Below, piece by piece: positions 11,161 through 22,784 of a DNA stretch of 64,000 nt. The notes under the pieces were generated by a model, which saw nothing but the letters and a program-made list of their open reading frames with translations, made no database searches and was not told where the DNA came from. Location: contig JAZDSV010000025.1 in assembly GCA_036784855.1 (NCBI GenBank), forward strand, positions 62,001-126,000, given 5' to 3'. The stretch's first letter is position 1. The number at the start of each line of letters is the position of its first letter. This stretch comes from Aphelidium insulamus. Taxonomy: Eukaryota > Aphelidiomycota > Aphelidea > Aphelidiaceae. Both the position numbers and the translations under genes were made by a program.

Positions 11161-14100
11161 TCAACACCAGAGAGTTCGGGGTGGGCGGCGCGCTTCCAGG
11201 ACGGCATGCACAGACTCCACACCGAAATCAGAGCTGCTTGCCACGTGCCGGTCCGCGGCCACCGTGCCAAAGTCGATGCGCTGCACACCCGAATTGTGCT
11301 TGAGGCTGTCGAGCACGCGGCCCACGGTCACCGCGGGAATATCGAGGTTGTTGGCCAGGCACACCGTGCGCCATCCGACCGTGTGCTGCTGATCAGTGGC
11401 GGGCGAGTTCGATGTTGCTGCTGGAGACGCCGAGTCCAGCACACGGCGAGCGTTGTCCACTTGGCGCACGGTAACGGTGAATGTGCCCAGGGCGTCCTGT
11501 GCCGAGCGGTGTGTGGCGGAGGACATGTGCAGCGGCGAGTCTGGGGACATTGGCCGCGGCGAGTTGTTGCCGTTGGTGTCGGTGGAGACGGTCGAGTGTT
11601 GCGCCAGTGACATGGCCGACGAGTTGAGTGAGGCCAGTCGAACCAGCGACCGGCTGCCGGTCATGTTCTGCGGCGGCTGCTGGCCCAGCTGCGATCGGCG
11701 CTTCACCTGTCGCTGCGGAGAGTGTTGTGCTTGGGTGTGTACCGTGGCCCGCTTTGCCGCCGATGGTTTGTTGGCAGGGCCGCCGCCGTGGCGTGCATTC
11801 AGACCACGGGCCGCCGACGATGCCATGCCAACGGACTTGCCGCCATTGACACTTCGGCGAGTGCGCCCGGCTCCGCCCACCAGCACAGCTGAACGCTCTG
11901 CGCCGCCATTCTCACTGTCGGCCACACTGACAGTGGACCGGGACAGTGACGGGTCGTCGGCGCCGGTCCCGCGTCCCGTCGCCGCCATCAAGTGGTGGGC
12001 GTGCGAGTGTTGCTGGATGAGGCGCGCCATCCGGCCGTAAAACACTGTTAGAGCCGCCACAAGGTCGCCGGCCGCCGCACCCACCCCGCAGCCCTGCAGG
12101 TCTAAATCGCGCACGCTGAAGCAGTTGTGGAATCCATCGTTCAGCAGGCGCGCACACCCGGAATCGCCCAGACCGCTGTTCATGCGCAGCGAGAGCGAGG
12201 TCAGCTGCATGTGCGTCGCGGTAAGCAGCTTGACCAGCGACGGCACAGCGTCTTCGCCCAGCCTGTTGCAACCCAAATTGAGCACTCGCAGATGCTTGGC
12301 GGCAACTTTCTTGGGAATGGGTGTTGGTACCGACGCTGTGACTGACGGATGTGCTTCATCCACTACAGGTGCATCCACGGTGCGGTCAGTGCCGCCTTCA
12401 CCACTGCTTTCAGCGTCGGTGGTGGTGGTGCTAGGGACAGATGTCTCCACCGCAGCCGCAACACTCTCACTCATTAGCCAGGCAGTCAGTGCAGTCACAC
12501 CGCCAGCCGCGATGCAGTTGTAGGACAAGTCTGCCGCCCATGTCAGCAATACTGAGTGGCAGTGACACCTTTACGTACCCAACTCCTCCAAGTCCACGAC
12601 ATCCTTGTCACCATCAACAGCGCCAATGCCACTGTTGTTTCCGATACGTTGAAACAGCGCCACGGCAACCCGGTCATCGATGCCGCTGTGCCGCACAGAC
12701 AGCCGTTTGAGAGTGCCGCGCAGTGCCGTGACAATATCCGCCAGTGCAGTGGCATCATCCACGCTCATGCGCCGCGCGTCCGGCCGGTACCCGAACCCCA
12801 TCTCCGCGGGACCGGCGAACTGGATCTCCAGCGACGTGAGTTGCCGGAACGCGCTGGCGGACAGCAGCGGCGCCGGAGATGCCGATTTGGACCACGCTAC
12901 TATCGAGTGAGAGTGCGGGCCGTCCAGCCGCTGCCGCTCCGCCGACACTCGATACGCGGCCACCATCTTGATCTTGTTGTCGACCACAGCGGCGGCGGCG
13001 CCAGACTGTGCCACGGGTGACGATGACAGCATCAACAGGCGCTGACGCTCGTCGCGCTCTCGACGTTCGGTGATACGGCAAGCAGCATGTGGCGGTGTCA
13101 GCAAGTGAGTGGGGACCATTTGCTGTTCGTCGCGGGTGATGGGCAGCGCGACATCAAGCTGTGCCTGAACCTGCCCGATGTGCAGTCTCTGTACATATGG
13201 TGCCAGTGCCAGGATTTCATCGCGAGTCTCTGCTTCCGCCTACATGCATTATATCAACCATACTTATACAAGGAACCACTTATATTCAATAAATGCAATG
13301 AAGCAAAGATATCAGGCAAGAGAGACACCGAACAGAACAGTGAACACAGCTATGCACAAGGATATCGCAATACACAATAGTGTTATATATGCGTGTAAAC
13401 AGCAATATATATGTAAGCACACCTGCGCCGCGTCCACGTGTTCCAGCTGCAGGGAAACGTAGCACTCGCAGAAGGCGCGCTTCCAGCTGTTGCCATGTTG
13501 CCGTGCGCTGCAGTAGCCGGCGGGGAAGTAGTGCATACACACTCGCTTCCAGAATGCCGCGCTGACGTGGTGTTAAACGATTCTAATTCTTTGCAAGTAT
13601 ACGATTTAATAACGATATTACCATGCGGGCTCTCCGGTATCGGGCGCCGAGGCCACCAAGGCCGCCAGAGGAATGCGGGACACGTCCACACTGGGCAACA
13701 CCATCTCGCGGTATTTGGCTGCCACGCGGTCGTACTTGAACCGCACTGCATTATGAGAACAAAGGCTCTTTCAAAGAACTATATATCACATACCGCCAAA
13801 CAGGGCGGCCACCTCGGCCAGTGCCAGATCGCGCAGTGTCTTCACGCTGGATGGCTGTATGGGCTGCCGACGCAACACTGGCACTGTTTCAACCACGCGC
13901 AACGCCGCATCCGGCTCATCCACCAGATGCGGCTCCGTATTGGTTGGCGCGGCGGTCCGGTCTGCTGTCTGTGCAGTGTCTGTGGGAGGTTCAGTTGCGG
14001 CGACCAGGGCGGCCCGGGATTGCCGAACACTGCCGCTCACTGAGCCCGGTTTGGATGATTTTGCCGCAAGTTTGGCGCGACTTCCACCGGCCACCGCACC

Positions 14101-14280
14101 ACTGCCGCGCGGCAACTGCTTCTTACTGCCTGCCGCCAGACTGCCAGTGGAGCCAGTGGAAGTGTCGCGCACATTGGCCAGCGACCGTGCCAGCGATTGT
14201 GTGCGCGACGGAGTGGATTTAGCACCCGCCACCAGCGTGGCAGACGACTGTGACAAGGCCTTGGCTGTGTCGGCGGTCAT
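11161..14280 (-). CDS. Leucine-rich repeat protein, TCTE1/DRC5-like
   Basis: Probable axonemal nexin-dynein regulatory complex subunit. Five exons join in phase (14280-13794, 13745-13622, 13561-13423, 13239-12579, 12530-11161), giving 926 aa. A disordered N-terminus (about 160 aa) leads to a conserved block with FWKRVC and GNSWKRAFCE, then LALAPYVQRLHIGQ, which I associate with TCTE1/DRC5. Leucine-rich repeats follow (TLKRLSVRHSGIDD, DLEELDLSYNCIAAGGV, LRVLNLGCNRLGEDAV, LTSLSLRMNSGLGD). The exon 4/5 junction falls inside the conserved DLSYN repeat and confirms the splice. A long Ser/Thr/Ala-rich insert and tail are unusual for the family. Intron 3 (183 nt) is long for this window. If right, the organism has motile flagella. 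A generic LRR regulator is the alternative. Confidence 0.7.
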
Positions 14281-14376
14281 TGTACTACTTTCTCTCTGTG
14301 TGAGTGTGTGTATAGTCTATATAATGTCTATGGTCCTCTCTGTATACTGCAGCAGTCTATTTTCGCGGCGTGGTTG

Positions 14377-15683
14377 TCAGGCAACGCCAAAGTAGCGCTC
14401 CAGCAGGGATTCCACGTGGCGCACATACGCCGGGAAGGTGGGGTCGTCCAGCACGCGCAGCATCCACAGCCGCGTCCTCTCCTCTTCATCCTCGCCACCG
14501 GCTGCCACGTCCGCTTCCTGCTGCACATTGTTGTCGGCACTGTTGTTGTCACGCGGGGCCGGCAGCACCTCTGCCACGCGTTGTCGCTTGCCGTCGCGCG
14601 CAATGACCGGCTGCCAGCTGGACTGCGAGTGCGAGTGGTAAGTGGACGGGACCATGGCGGCAACAGCTGGCGGCTGTGAGTAGGTCTGCTGCTGCAGTAG
14701 CTGCTGGGATGACGCGGCGCTCAACTGTTGGCTGTCATTGCGCGGTATTGAAGCCGCCGCTGTCACGTCGCCGTCGTCGCGCTGGGCAATCTCGGCCGCC
14801 ACATCCCAGATGGATCCCTGGATGGTGGTGGCAGTATCGGCTGTCTGCGGTGGGACAGAAGCAGCTGGTGGTGGCGCCTGTGTCAGCGGCAGCATGATGG
14901 GCGACTGTGACTCTTCCTCTGCCGTGTACTGCTGCGTACGTGTTGGCATCTGTTGCGCCTGCCTGCCGCCACCGACTCCAGGAGTGGCACCATTACCGTC
15001 AACATCACTGCTGCTAGTAGCGACCAGAGCGCGCGTCATTGGCACCCCGCGGCCGTGCAATGCCGCAATGCACTCGTCGCAGTGTTGCTGTGACACGAAG
15101 CGCAGCTGCCACTTCATTGACCGCCCGCCCTGTCCACGTAAGCGTGCTAGTGATGCACACTCTGCTATTTGGCCACTTGCCCGCTGAGAGAGGCGCAGTG
15201 CCACGGATTTATCGCGCCACATTCCCGACAGTGGCGGCTGTAGTAGCACGCGTTCCTAATACCGCTCGGTCATTCATCCACTTCCAACACACACACAGCA
15301 CCCGTACCACAGTGTTGTGGCCGTGGGTGAGCAGCAGATGGTCTGGCTGCTCAGCGGGGATGGCGGCGCGTAGTGGCTGCGCGGCCGACGTGTCCAACTG
15401 TTTCCACTGGCCGCGGAACGGCTCAAACACGTGCACCCGTCCCAGTGGCCACATCTGGTGGGGCGAGGTGCAAATAGTGCAGTTGATGAAGAGTATTTGA
15501 GGAGAGTATGTATGCATGTGCTATCTGTGCGGTGACAGTGTGGCCGCGATGATGTGGCACACCTGGCATGCTGTTTAAGCTGCCACTGGCGGCTGCGGCG
15601 CGCACTTGTGACGTTGCGTAATCTTTCCACTTGGACGCATGGACACGGCCACCCTCACACGTATCTAAGGCAGTGGGATGCAT
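14377..15683 (-). CDS. REC114-like meiotic recombination protein
   Basis: Exon 1 starts at 15683 (MHPTALDTCEGGRVHASKWK). A later exon carries GRVHVFEPFRGQWKQLD, then a beta-rich block with VALRLSQRASG and WQLRFVSQQHCDECIAAL, resembling the REC114 PH-like N-terminal domain. After a long Gln/Ala/Ser-rich linker the protein ends with LWMLRVLDDPTFPAYVRHVESLLER, close in pattern to the short C-terminal helix of REC114 (last helix with F-P-x-F/Y-V-x-x-V-E). REC114 works with MEI4 and MER2/IHO1 to promote SPO11 double-strand breaks. Exon borders between 15240 and 15560 are not certain. I rely on pattern similarity, so the identity needs a profile search; a meiosis-unrelated PH-like protein is possible. 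Confidence 0.5.
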
Positions 15684-16487
15684 TTAAGGGTCCACTATGT
15701 ACGATGTCTGAATTTTAAGTTGCCGACGTTCTGCAGTTGGCGCCGGCGAAAATTCCAAACTGGTCGGACAACTCACTGCTGTTCCAGCTGGCGGCTGACT
15801 CGCAACCATGCCCCTGGTCGGACCTTGTACAGCTCAAAGACGGCCAGAGTCTGGTGGCGTATGGGACGGCTGGGTTTGGTGTGTCAGCCGCGCATTGTTG
15901 CCAAATGACTGGGCGTATGTGTCCGGGTCGACAGTGGCTTCGAGCCCACCGCCAGACTATTATCCCCCCAAACATATCAACCAGAAATAACTACTGTAAC
16001 AAACAAGCCATGTAGCGCAAGTGCTCGCGGGAAGGCCAAAGATGGACATGATGTTACATTCATTCACAAGGAACGTATACAACTATTAACATTAACTTGC
16101 GTCATGCATGTCAAAGTGTGTATACAGACATGTCCAACGCGCCTTTTGCATATCCATGGAGTCGGGACACTGACTGTCGGTGGACATCGTCGGAGTTCAA
16201 AGTCGATTTCGGCTTGGTATTCTTTCATGACACGGTGAAGCGGCACTGCTACAACCCCCTATAAGAAGCAGTGGCGGTGCTCCATTGAGCAGACAACGCC
16301 TCAGCTATTGACCGTTGTAGGCATCGATTAATTCACGTCCACGATGAACAACAACGATGCTGTTTCACAGACTTGAATAAGCCACCGCGCTGTAATCGAT
16401 TTGCAGGTCGTGACTTTGCCGCCCAGCACGCTCCTGTTGCCTGCAGCCACGCGCAGACACCATCTCGCACTGCCTACATCACAAGTC
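15684..16487 (+). other. Intergenic with a short kelch-like remnant
   Basis: Between divergent genes. The frames at 15737-15990 contain DWAYVSGSTVASSPP followed by YYPPKH, which resembles the W-x-x-VSGS part of attractin-type kelch repeats, but the reading frame breaks inside the segment and there is no start. I read it as a decayed fragment. From 16020 to 16487 I see nothing except the probable promoter of the downstream gene. Confidence 0.3.
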
Positions 16488-16793
16488 ATGCGGTCGACGA
16501 TCAAGCGTGCTTCAGCGTTGCTTCCTGCGTTACTGACTGCCGGCGCGTTGCTCGCGGGCCTCGTGCGCGCCGCGTCATTTTGCACCACTGGCAGCGAGTT
16601 GTGCTTCACCACCACGCCCGAGGGCTCCAATGCCATGAAGTTCACCGTCACCAGCCGCGTGAGAGGATGGGTTGGAGTTGGTTTCTCGTCCGATGGCATG
16701 ACTAATGCCGACATCATTGTACGTAGGTTAACACTCTGTGCATGGGAAGATGTACATACTTTGCTATCTACCTCTCAATTTCCATACACACAC

Positions 16794-16824
<31 letters not shown>

Positions 16825-17023
16825 CAAGATATAATGCATGGACTGACGGCGTAGATGATGTATGAAATGGGCGGCCGGGGAATTATCTCTGATCGCCACT
16901 CGAACGAAGAGGTGACGCCCACCATTGACACCACACAAAATATCCTCAACTCGAGTGTCTCAAACGGTGTCTACACTTTCACGCGCCTTCTCAACACGGG
17001 CGACGGTTCTGACAAAGTGGTGC

Positions 17024-17064
<41 letters not shown>

Positions 17065-17807
17065 GTAGATAGTCTTACAATTAGATTACACGTAGCACCA
17101 TGCCAATGATCTGGGCCTATGCAAGCCGACCAGTGACTAATGAGGTGAATATCGGTGTGCACGACAGTCGTGGCTCCTTCAAGCTGAACCTGTTCAGCAG
17201 CGATGCCGTCACTGCGTCTGGTTTGGACTGGAAGACTGCAATTGTCGCGCATGGCGTCCTCATGTTCATCGGGTGGGCGGTGTTTGCGACGGCCGGCATG
17301 TTCATAGCGCGCTACCTGAAACCCACGATGGGCGCATGGTGGTACCGCGCACATCTCGGTCTCATGATTGTCAATGTTCTGCTCACCACGGCCGCGTTCG
17401 TGCTGGCGGTGCTGGTCACCAACTCTGGAGAGCACTTTGACGGACTGCACCAGATATTCGGGCTGATTATATTTATCGGCGTGTGGCTGCAGTCATTCCT
17501 CGGCCAGGTGATCAACCATCTGTTCGACCCGAATCGCCGCTCGATTCCGTGGTGGGACCAGGTGCACTGGTGGTTCGGCCGTGGTCTCATCGTGCTGGCC
17601 ATGGTCAACATTTTCTTGGGACTGGACGCGTACGCTGACAGTACCACCGACGATGAGACGGCACTGATGGCTGTTTACGGGGCGTTTGTTGCACTGGTGC
17701 TGGTTGCATTTGTGCTGGCCGACTGGAAACTGGGTGGACAGTCACAACATCAAGAACTACTAGACGACCGTCCGGCTGCTGGCATGGAGATGTCTCGCAA
17801 AAGCTGA
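16488..17807 (+). CDS. DOMON domain-cytochrome b561 membrane protein
   Basis: Predicted transmembrane electron-transfer protein. Three exons (16488-16718, 16855-17019, 17085-17807), all phase 0, give 372 aa. There is a signal peptide (LLPALLTAGALLAGLVRA), then a DOMON domain (WVGVGFSSDGMTNADI, YEMGGRGIISDR, IWAYASR) expected to bind haem or sugar outside the cell. About five membrane helices of the b561 type follow, with histidines that could ligate haem (AHGVLMFIGW, YRAHLGLMI, GLHQIFGLIIF, WWFGRGL near VHWW). The cytosolic tail is short. The ATG at 16488 is the one immediately before the signal peptide. Both introns contain long (TA)n tracts. The acceptor of intron 2 is the AG at 17083-17084; a later AG would break the frame. 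Confidence 0.88.
16795..16821 (+). repeat. (TA)n microsatellite in intron 1 of the DOMON-b561 gene
   Basis: About 13 TA units lie inside the 136-nt first intron. Confidence 0.95.
17029..17061 (+). repeat. (TA)n microsatellite in intron 2 of the DOMON-b561 gene
   Basis: About 16 TA units fill half of the 65-nt second intron, close to the donor. Confidence 0.95.
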
Positions 17808-17906
17808 CTGATATTTAAAATATGAAATATAGTCAGATGTCGCATACTTCATCATGGACATGATGATAGTATCTCTCGCACTTCCACGACCTTTACAACA
17901 AAGTGT

Positions 17907-18443
17907 CTATGAGCCCCCGGATTTAAACATGGCCACTTTGGCAGTGCGTGCGTGGAACTGGCGTCGCTGTGTGCGATACAGGCGCAAGAAATCTTCATCA
18001 CGTTGACCGGCCAGATACTCTTCTGCCAGTGCCTCACTCTCTGTATCACACTGGCGCGAGGCCGACTCCAACTTTTGCACGCACATCTCCGGTGACATGG
18101 CCTGTATAATGAATGTATAAGTTATAGCCATCAAAAACATATAGCAACCCACCTTAAGTGCGGCGGAATGCCGTTGAAAGACCTCTTGTGCCAATGACTG
18201 GGCCAGCTGTAGTTCTTGTTGTGCTGCGGCCAACTCGCGCTGAGCCTGCCGCAACTGGTCTTCTCGTGCGAGATTCGCCTCCGCAGCTGACTTATTGCTC
18301 TGGCGCAGATCACGCAATGCGGTCTGAAGCTGCGCCGGCACCTTGAGCCGGTGGAACAGCGTGTCCATGGCCGAGTCATCGCCAGTCACATGGTCCGCCT
18401 CACCCTGCACCAGCGCTCGCAGCTCCTCCACCCTATAGGGCAT
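17907..18443 (-). CDS. VPS37-like ESCRT-I subunit (Mod_r domain)
   Basis: ESCRT-I sorts ubiquitinated membrane cargo into multivesicular bodies. The C-terminal half has the Mod_r pattern: a coiled-coil (LREDQ/QAQRELAAAQQELQ region), then CDTESEALAEEYLAGQ, DEDFLRLY and RRQFHARTAKV. One intron (about 18152-18100) joins the two parts. The ATG at 18443 (MPYRVEELRALV) is the nearest start. Upstream, codons for VLSEANLEQLT could be joined through a 46-nt intron (ending ctatag) to VEELRAL, which looks like more of the domain, but I find no ATG for that exon before the SNARE gene stop at 18631. The 5' end is therefore unresolved. Confidence 0.65.
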   Translation of the reverse strand: MPYRVEELRALVQGEADHVTGDDSAMDTLFHRLKVPAQLQTALRDLRQSNKSAAEANLAREDQLRQAQRELAAAQQELQLAQSLAQEVFQRHSAALKVGCYMFLMAITYTFIIQAMSPEMCVQKLESASRQCDTESEALAEEYLAGQRDEDFLRLYRTQRRQFHARTAKVAMFKSGGS

Positions 18444-18630
18444 AGTTAGATACATGCATATATGCAATATGTGCGCACGTCAACTGCTCCAGATTTGCCT
18501 CGGACAGCACCGCCTGCACGCCAGCGTCGCATACATATATTTATCAAAAACATATACAGCACACAATACAGGGAATATAAAGTAACGGAAAACGCTTGTA
18601 TTGGTGGTTGAATGTAACTGATTAATAGCA

Positions 18631-19455
18631 TCAAAGAGTGCGCTGCACCTTGTTGTTCATGTGCATTATGCGCGCCGTGGCATCTGACGTGCGCATGTCC
18701 AGCGTGGACATGAGATTGTTCTGCTCGTCAATCTCCTCATTCATTGTGCGCGCCATGGACTTAAGCCGGCTGGCAATGTCGCCTATCTCGTCCAGGTTGG
18801 CGTTGATCTCGGCCTCGGCTTCGCGGTCCTCCTCGTCGTACAGATCGCTGTCCAGCTGGGCGGTGGAGGTGTACGCTGCCTTCCTCATGCTCCGTGTCTC
18901 GGCGCTGGCAGACTGTGACTGATGCAGGCGCCGGTGTGACATTTGTTCCGCGCGTCTGGTCTCCTCCTCTTCACGCTTTCGCTCCGCCTCATTGGCCGCC
19001 ATGCGCTTCTCCACCACTTTGCGGTCGTGGTTCTTGCGGAACGGGTTGCGAAAGGCGAAAAACTTTCCGAGACGCTTCAACTCGCGCACCTGCTCCTCGG
19101 CCGCCTGCTCATGCGCCTTGGCCAGCTCCAGATCGCGCTTGCTCTTGTACAGCTTGTCCGCCTGGGATCCCAGCAGAGTCATGCTGCCGATGGCGGTTTC
19201 CTCGGATTTCAGCAGCCGGGACACGGCGTCCCGCGTAACATTCACCGAGTCGGCGCGCACCTCCTTGGTGCGGTTCAGCACGTCCTGGATGGGCGGGTCG
19301 TGGTGCTCGGCGGTGCGGGGTGATGGTACCATGCGTCCAGCGTCCGATGTCCGGCCGGCAGAGCGCTGTGAGTCACGTGGTTTGTCTCGACGCTGGTCAT
19401 TGCCGTTGCGGTAGGCGTCGCGCTGCTGTCTTCTGGCATCGTTGCGGCTCGACAT
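18631..19455 (-). CDS. SNAP-25/Sec9-like Qbc-SNARE
   Basis: Intronless, 274 aa. It supplies two SNARE helices for fusion of secretory vesicles with the plasma membrane. A basic, polar N-terminus (about 60 aa) is followed by the Qb helix (SEETAIGSMTLLGSQADKLY...LAKAHEQAAEEQVRELKRLG), a linker with an NPF tripeptide (FAFRNPFRKN), then a charged stretch and the C-terminal Qc helix (LDEIGDIASRLKSMARTMNE...MSTLDMRTSDATARIMHMNN). There is no transmembrane segment, as in Sec9 and SNAP-25. The linker also lacks a cysteine cluster for palmitoylation, more like Sec9 or SNAP-29. The NPF could bind EH-domain proteins. The start has a basic polar context typical of the family. Confidence 0.85.
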   Translation of the reverse strand: MSSRNDARRQQRDAYRNGNDQRRDKPRDSQRSAGRTSDAGRMVPSPRTAEHHDPPIQDVLNRTKEVRADSVNVTRDAVSRLLKSEETAIGSMTLLGSQADKLYKSKRDLELAKAHEQAAEEQVRELKRLGKFFAFRNPFRKNHDRKVVEKRMAANEAERKREEEETRRAEQMSHRRLHQSQSASAETRSMRKAAYTSTAQLDSDLYDEEDREAEAEINANLDEIGDIASRLKSMARTMNEEIDEQNNLMSTLDMRTSDATARIMHMNNKVQRTL

Positions 19456-19628
19456 TATATGTTTTGAGTGTGATTACGGAGAGAAACGCCGAATGATTTC
19501 AACTTGACGGTGATTTCATTTCACACATCGAATCCACCAATCAGAGCACGACAAATCTCTTAACTTGCACCTCGTTTAAGCATATAACTTCAGTAAAAAA
19601 GTAGCAATGAGTCTATAGACAAAAGGTA

Positions 19629-20947
19629 TCAGTATGCCAGCAATAGCTCGCACTGTCGCTTGATGTAGGTCCGGTAGAGCATGCGAAGGTCAGAAACTAC
19701 CATGGCACAAAACACTTGGTTCATGAATTCAGATATGCGCGCCAGCTGGTTCTGAATGGCCCAGACAGTCTGCGTGGTCGGCACTTGGGAAAAGTGTTGC
19801 ACCCAGCCATCTGTAATTATATGATAAGTAGGATTATTCAAAGCAATGTATGCTATACTAACCCAAGAACAGAGCGCTCTCCATGACACGAAAGATTAAG
19901 CGGACATATGCAACCCCAGAATCACTGCATATCAGTCGTAAGGTAAGTTACATTAGTACGCACCCCTTCTCGCGACAGGTATTCAAGCTCAATCGATCCA
20001 TCTGCTTTGTCAGATTTGCTATAGGTGGGCGCTTGCTGGCCGAAGCGGGAGAAGACAGCAGCGCAGACCCGTTGATATTTGCCGCGCCGGCTACTTGTCC
20101 ACTGGACCAGCTCTTGTTTTCCTCGATATACGACAGCTTACGAGCAAGCGTGTTTTGCATGATGGCGAGCTGCTCTTCAAACAAGTCGAGCTCCTGCTCA
20201 CATTAACACTATATATATCATACTCCAGACGACCACACCTTTGTCAGCGACTCAACGTCTGAAATGTCCAATTCCTTCATCTTCTTGAGCCACAAGAGCA
20301 AATAATCGCAGACGGTATACTTGACTTCCAACGCGGCGTACTTGACCCCCTGTTGCAACCTACATGTGGTTAATACAGTAGTGATAATAATTAGCATATG
20401 TACCACACGGCACTTGGGGCAAACAGATGCGGCGTAATGTAGGCACCGGATGCGAATGCCGACTGCTGCAGTCGACGCATCAACCAGTACGGGCGCAGTT
20501 CCACATTGGATGGCTCGGTGTCCTGAATATCAGCTGGTGCATTGATGGTACATATGTGTTCCTGCCTGTCCAAAGAGCGGCGCCGACTCTGGTCCAATGA
20601 CTGTTTCCATCACCCAGTCTGGTGTCAACTGTTTGGTGGTGGTCAGGTCCGGCACCTCGGTCATTATGACCTCGATACGGTCCTGATACTCGGTAATCTG
20701 CCAGCATATATGGTTGTTCCATGAGTGGTGACATAGTTGTAGTGTACTGCAATGCACGAACGGTGTCAGCCACCCGCATGCGATCAGCATCCGACTCCAG
20801 CATGGCCAGCAGCTCATCCGAGTCCATAGTGCGCACACAGTCCTCATAGAGACGGACAGCGTGTGCATAGTTGCCACTCTGGTCCGCCACTACGGCATCA
20901 TTGGCACAGCGCAGTGCAGTCGACAATAATGCAATGGCTGTGCTCAT
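19629..20947 (-). CDS. MIT-domain protein, multi-exon
   Basis: The start at 20947 gives a typical MIT three-helix domain (STALRCANDAVVADQSGNYAHAVRLYEDCVRTM, ending near YQDRIEVIM), which binds ESCRT-III tails. Later exons encode LRPYWLMRRLQQSAFASGAYITPHLFAPSAVWY, QQGVKYAALEVKYTVCDYLLLWLKK, FEEQLAIMQNTLARKLSYIEENKS, and a C-terminal helical region (WAIQNQLARISEFMNQVF...MLYRTYIKRQCELL). This order resembles fungal MIT-domain proteins of unknown function; I recall the architecture, not a named gene. About five exons are needed; borders near 20740, 20560, 20400, 20220 and 19880 are approximate. A role in endosomal membrane remodelling is inferred from the MIT domain alone. Confidence 0.65.
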
Positions 20948-21148
20948 TCTATGGACGATGTATGGACGATGTTATGGACGATGACAACAGACTTGAACAG
21001 CCCTCTTCAATTGCAAGTGCAATATTTGAGCATAATGTGCGTGGCTTCATTCAACAGGAAACATGAAAGCAAATGAAAATGTCATGACTACTAGTGCTAC
21101 GATAAGTGGAGTAAGATTATCAAGCAATCTATGCATTGAATGGTTAGA

Positions 21149-22369
21149 TCAGGCACAGTGGGCGGTGTATCGCGCATGGACACCGGCAATATGGCCAAGG
21201 CCAACGCTGTAACTGTAAGCATGGTCAAATATAAATAGTGCACATACCCGACGTCCAGCGACATCTCCTGGCTGTGTGCTGTCCACACGGCAATTCGTAC
21301 CGCACTTTTGCGGACCGATAGCACACAGCCAGTCACCGCTCCCTCCCACTGTTCGCCAATGCTTGCCATCAACTGCATACGTTAAAATGAAATCGGCCTT
21401 GAAAATACAAGTGCCACTCACCACGTCCATCCACTTGTCGTGCATGGACCCTTCCGTCGGTGATAGGTCCACCGACCATTTACCACCTGCAGAGTTTCCG
21501 GGATCCTCCCACTCCGGGAATATGCTATCCCGGAATACGTGCAGGTTGCCGCCAGTCTTGACGCGGCTGGCTGGCGGGAGACTGTTGGTAGCCCTGTAAA
21601 TGTGTTATTGTTATATGTATACGAAATAAGGGTTAATAGCTTACCGCCAGAAACCCTCAACCGAGGCAAACTTGCACTCGTTGACCAGCCCGTCGCGCCA
21701 ATGGTCACCTTCTCGATGCGTGGCTTTCGAATCAAAGTAGACTTGCCACTCGCTGTTGAGTAAATGCTCGCTGGTGTCTCTGACCTCGGAGGATGTGATG
21801 TCGGACGCCGCACTCAAACATTCGCCGTCGCCAGTTTTAATGGGGCTTGAGGTGGCATTATCTTCAACGTGGATTTGTGTTGCATCAAGTGCCGCGTGAC
21901 AGTCGGAGTCCTCCGTGATTGCCGCACCTATATCCAACAACGATAACGAATGCGGCGCGGAGGCGTCAGTTTGCGTAGCACAGTCGACGGGCACAACGTC
22001 ATCGACGGGAACAGCGTCAATTTGCGTGGCACAGTTGACGGTTGCAGATGAGATCTGCGCTTCTAGTTCAGCAACGCGCGCGATTGCGGCGTTCCGCTCA
22101 TCATAGATACTCAGCATAGTGGCGTGCGTCCGGCGCGAAATTGCATTGAACATCTCGGCGTCCTCCTCGTGGTGGAGGGCTGCGCGCATCCACACTTCCA
22201 CCAACTGTACCAACTTGTGCCGTGGCAGTTGGCTTTCGTGCAGTTGGCGCGACAGCAAAGTAAACTGTCGCTCAACGCCGGCGCCCAACTCCATGTCGTC
22301 GCCACATGGCAGGACGCATGGCGGGCAGTCGAGGGAGTATATGAGTTCGGCGTCAATTAAGCCAGACAT
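21149..22369 (-). CDS. Translation initiation factor eIF4E with long N-terminal extension
   Basis: mRNA cap-binding protein. The core is clear: EWQVYFDSKAT...FASVEGFWRATNSLPPASRV, then LHVFRDSIFPEWEDPGNSAGGKW, then KWMDV and a tail exon with VRIAVWTAHSQEMSLDVG. The cap-stacking tryptophans correspond to the W in EGFW's neighbourhood and in PEWEDP; the glutamate of WEDP is present. About 200 residues precede the core and are predicted helical then acidic/disordered, containing CATQIDA and CATQTDA repeats. An ordinary eIF4E has 30-40 residues there. Introns fall near 21650-21590, 21420 and 21246-21212; the stop at 21149 follows the last splice choice. The extension suggests a specialised paralogue rather than the main eIF4E. 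Confidence 0.82.
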
Positions 22370-22784
22370 GATTTTAGTGTCGATGGTGTGGATGGTCAGT
22401 AACTGTCAGTATGGGGGGATAGATATAATTGTGTCGGTAGAACGGAGAGAAACGATCGGTAACGTCGCGCCAAATCACTTGCCGTAGCCATGGTAGCTCC
22501 TTTACTTTAAGTACTCTGTTGCCATGCCCTTCATAAACAGTTACAACGTTACAAGAACAGAGAGGATATATTGCGTTAGAAAAGAAACCAGTGCGCAGTT
22601 TCCCATTTACGCCATATCGCTTACAAACAAGTCCCGCGACCACCAGCACAGCCAACAATGCCAGTTGTTGAGTAATCAGACAGGCCTGCACTCGTTTTGG
22701 TGCTTTGCGATGCGGAGTCACATTGCGGCATAGAAGTAGCATTGACACGAGGACTGTTGACTATTGACAACTGTTGTGACACAT
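22370..22784. other. Intergenic, no gene recognised
   Basis: Upstream of the eIF4E start. Only short unconvincing open frames; no domain, splice pattern or repeat was recognised. Confidence 0.5.

Noticed and set aside
11396..12040. Plus-strand ORFs across the DRC5-like gene
   Set aside because: They are antisense shadows of the LRR gene, whose splice sites join in phase over five exons.
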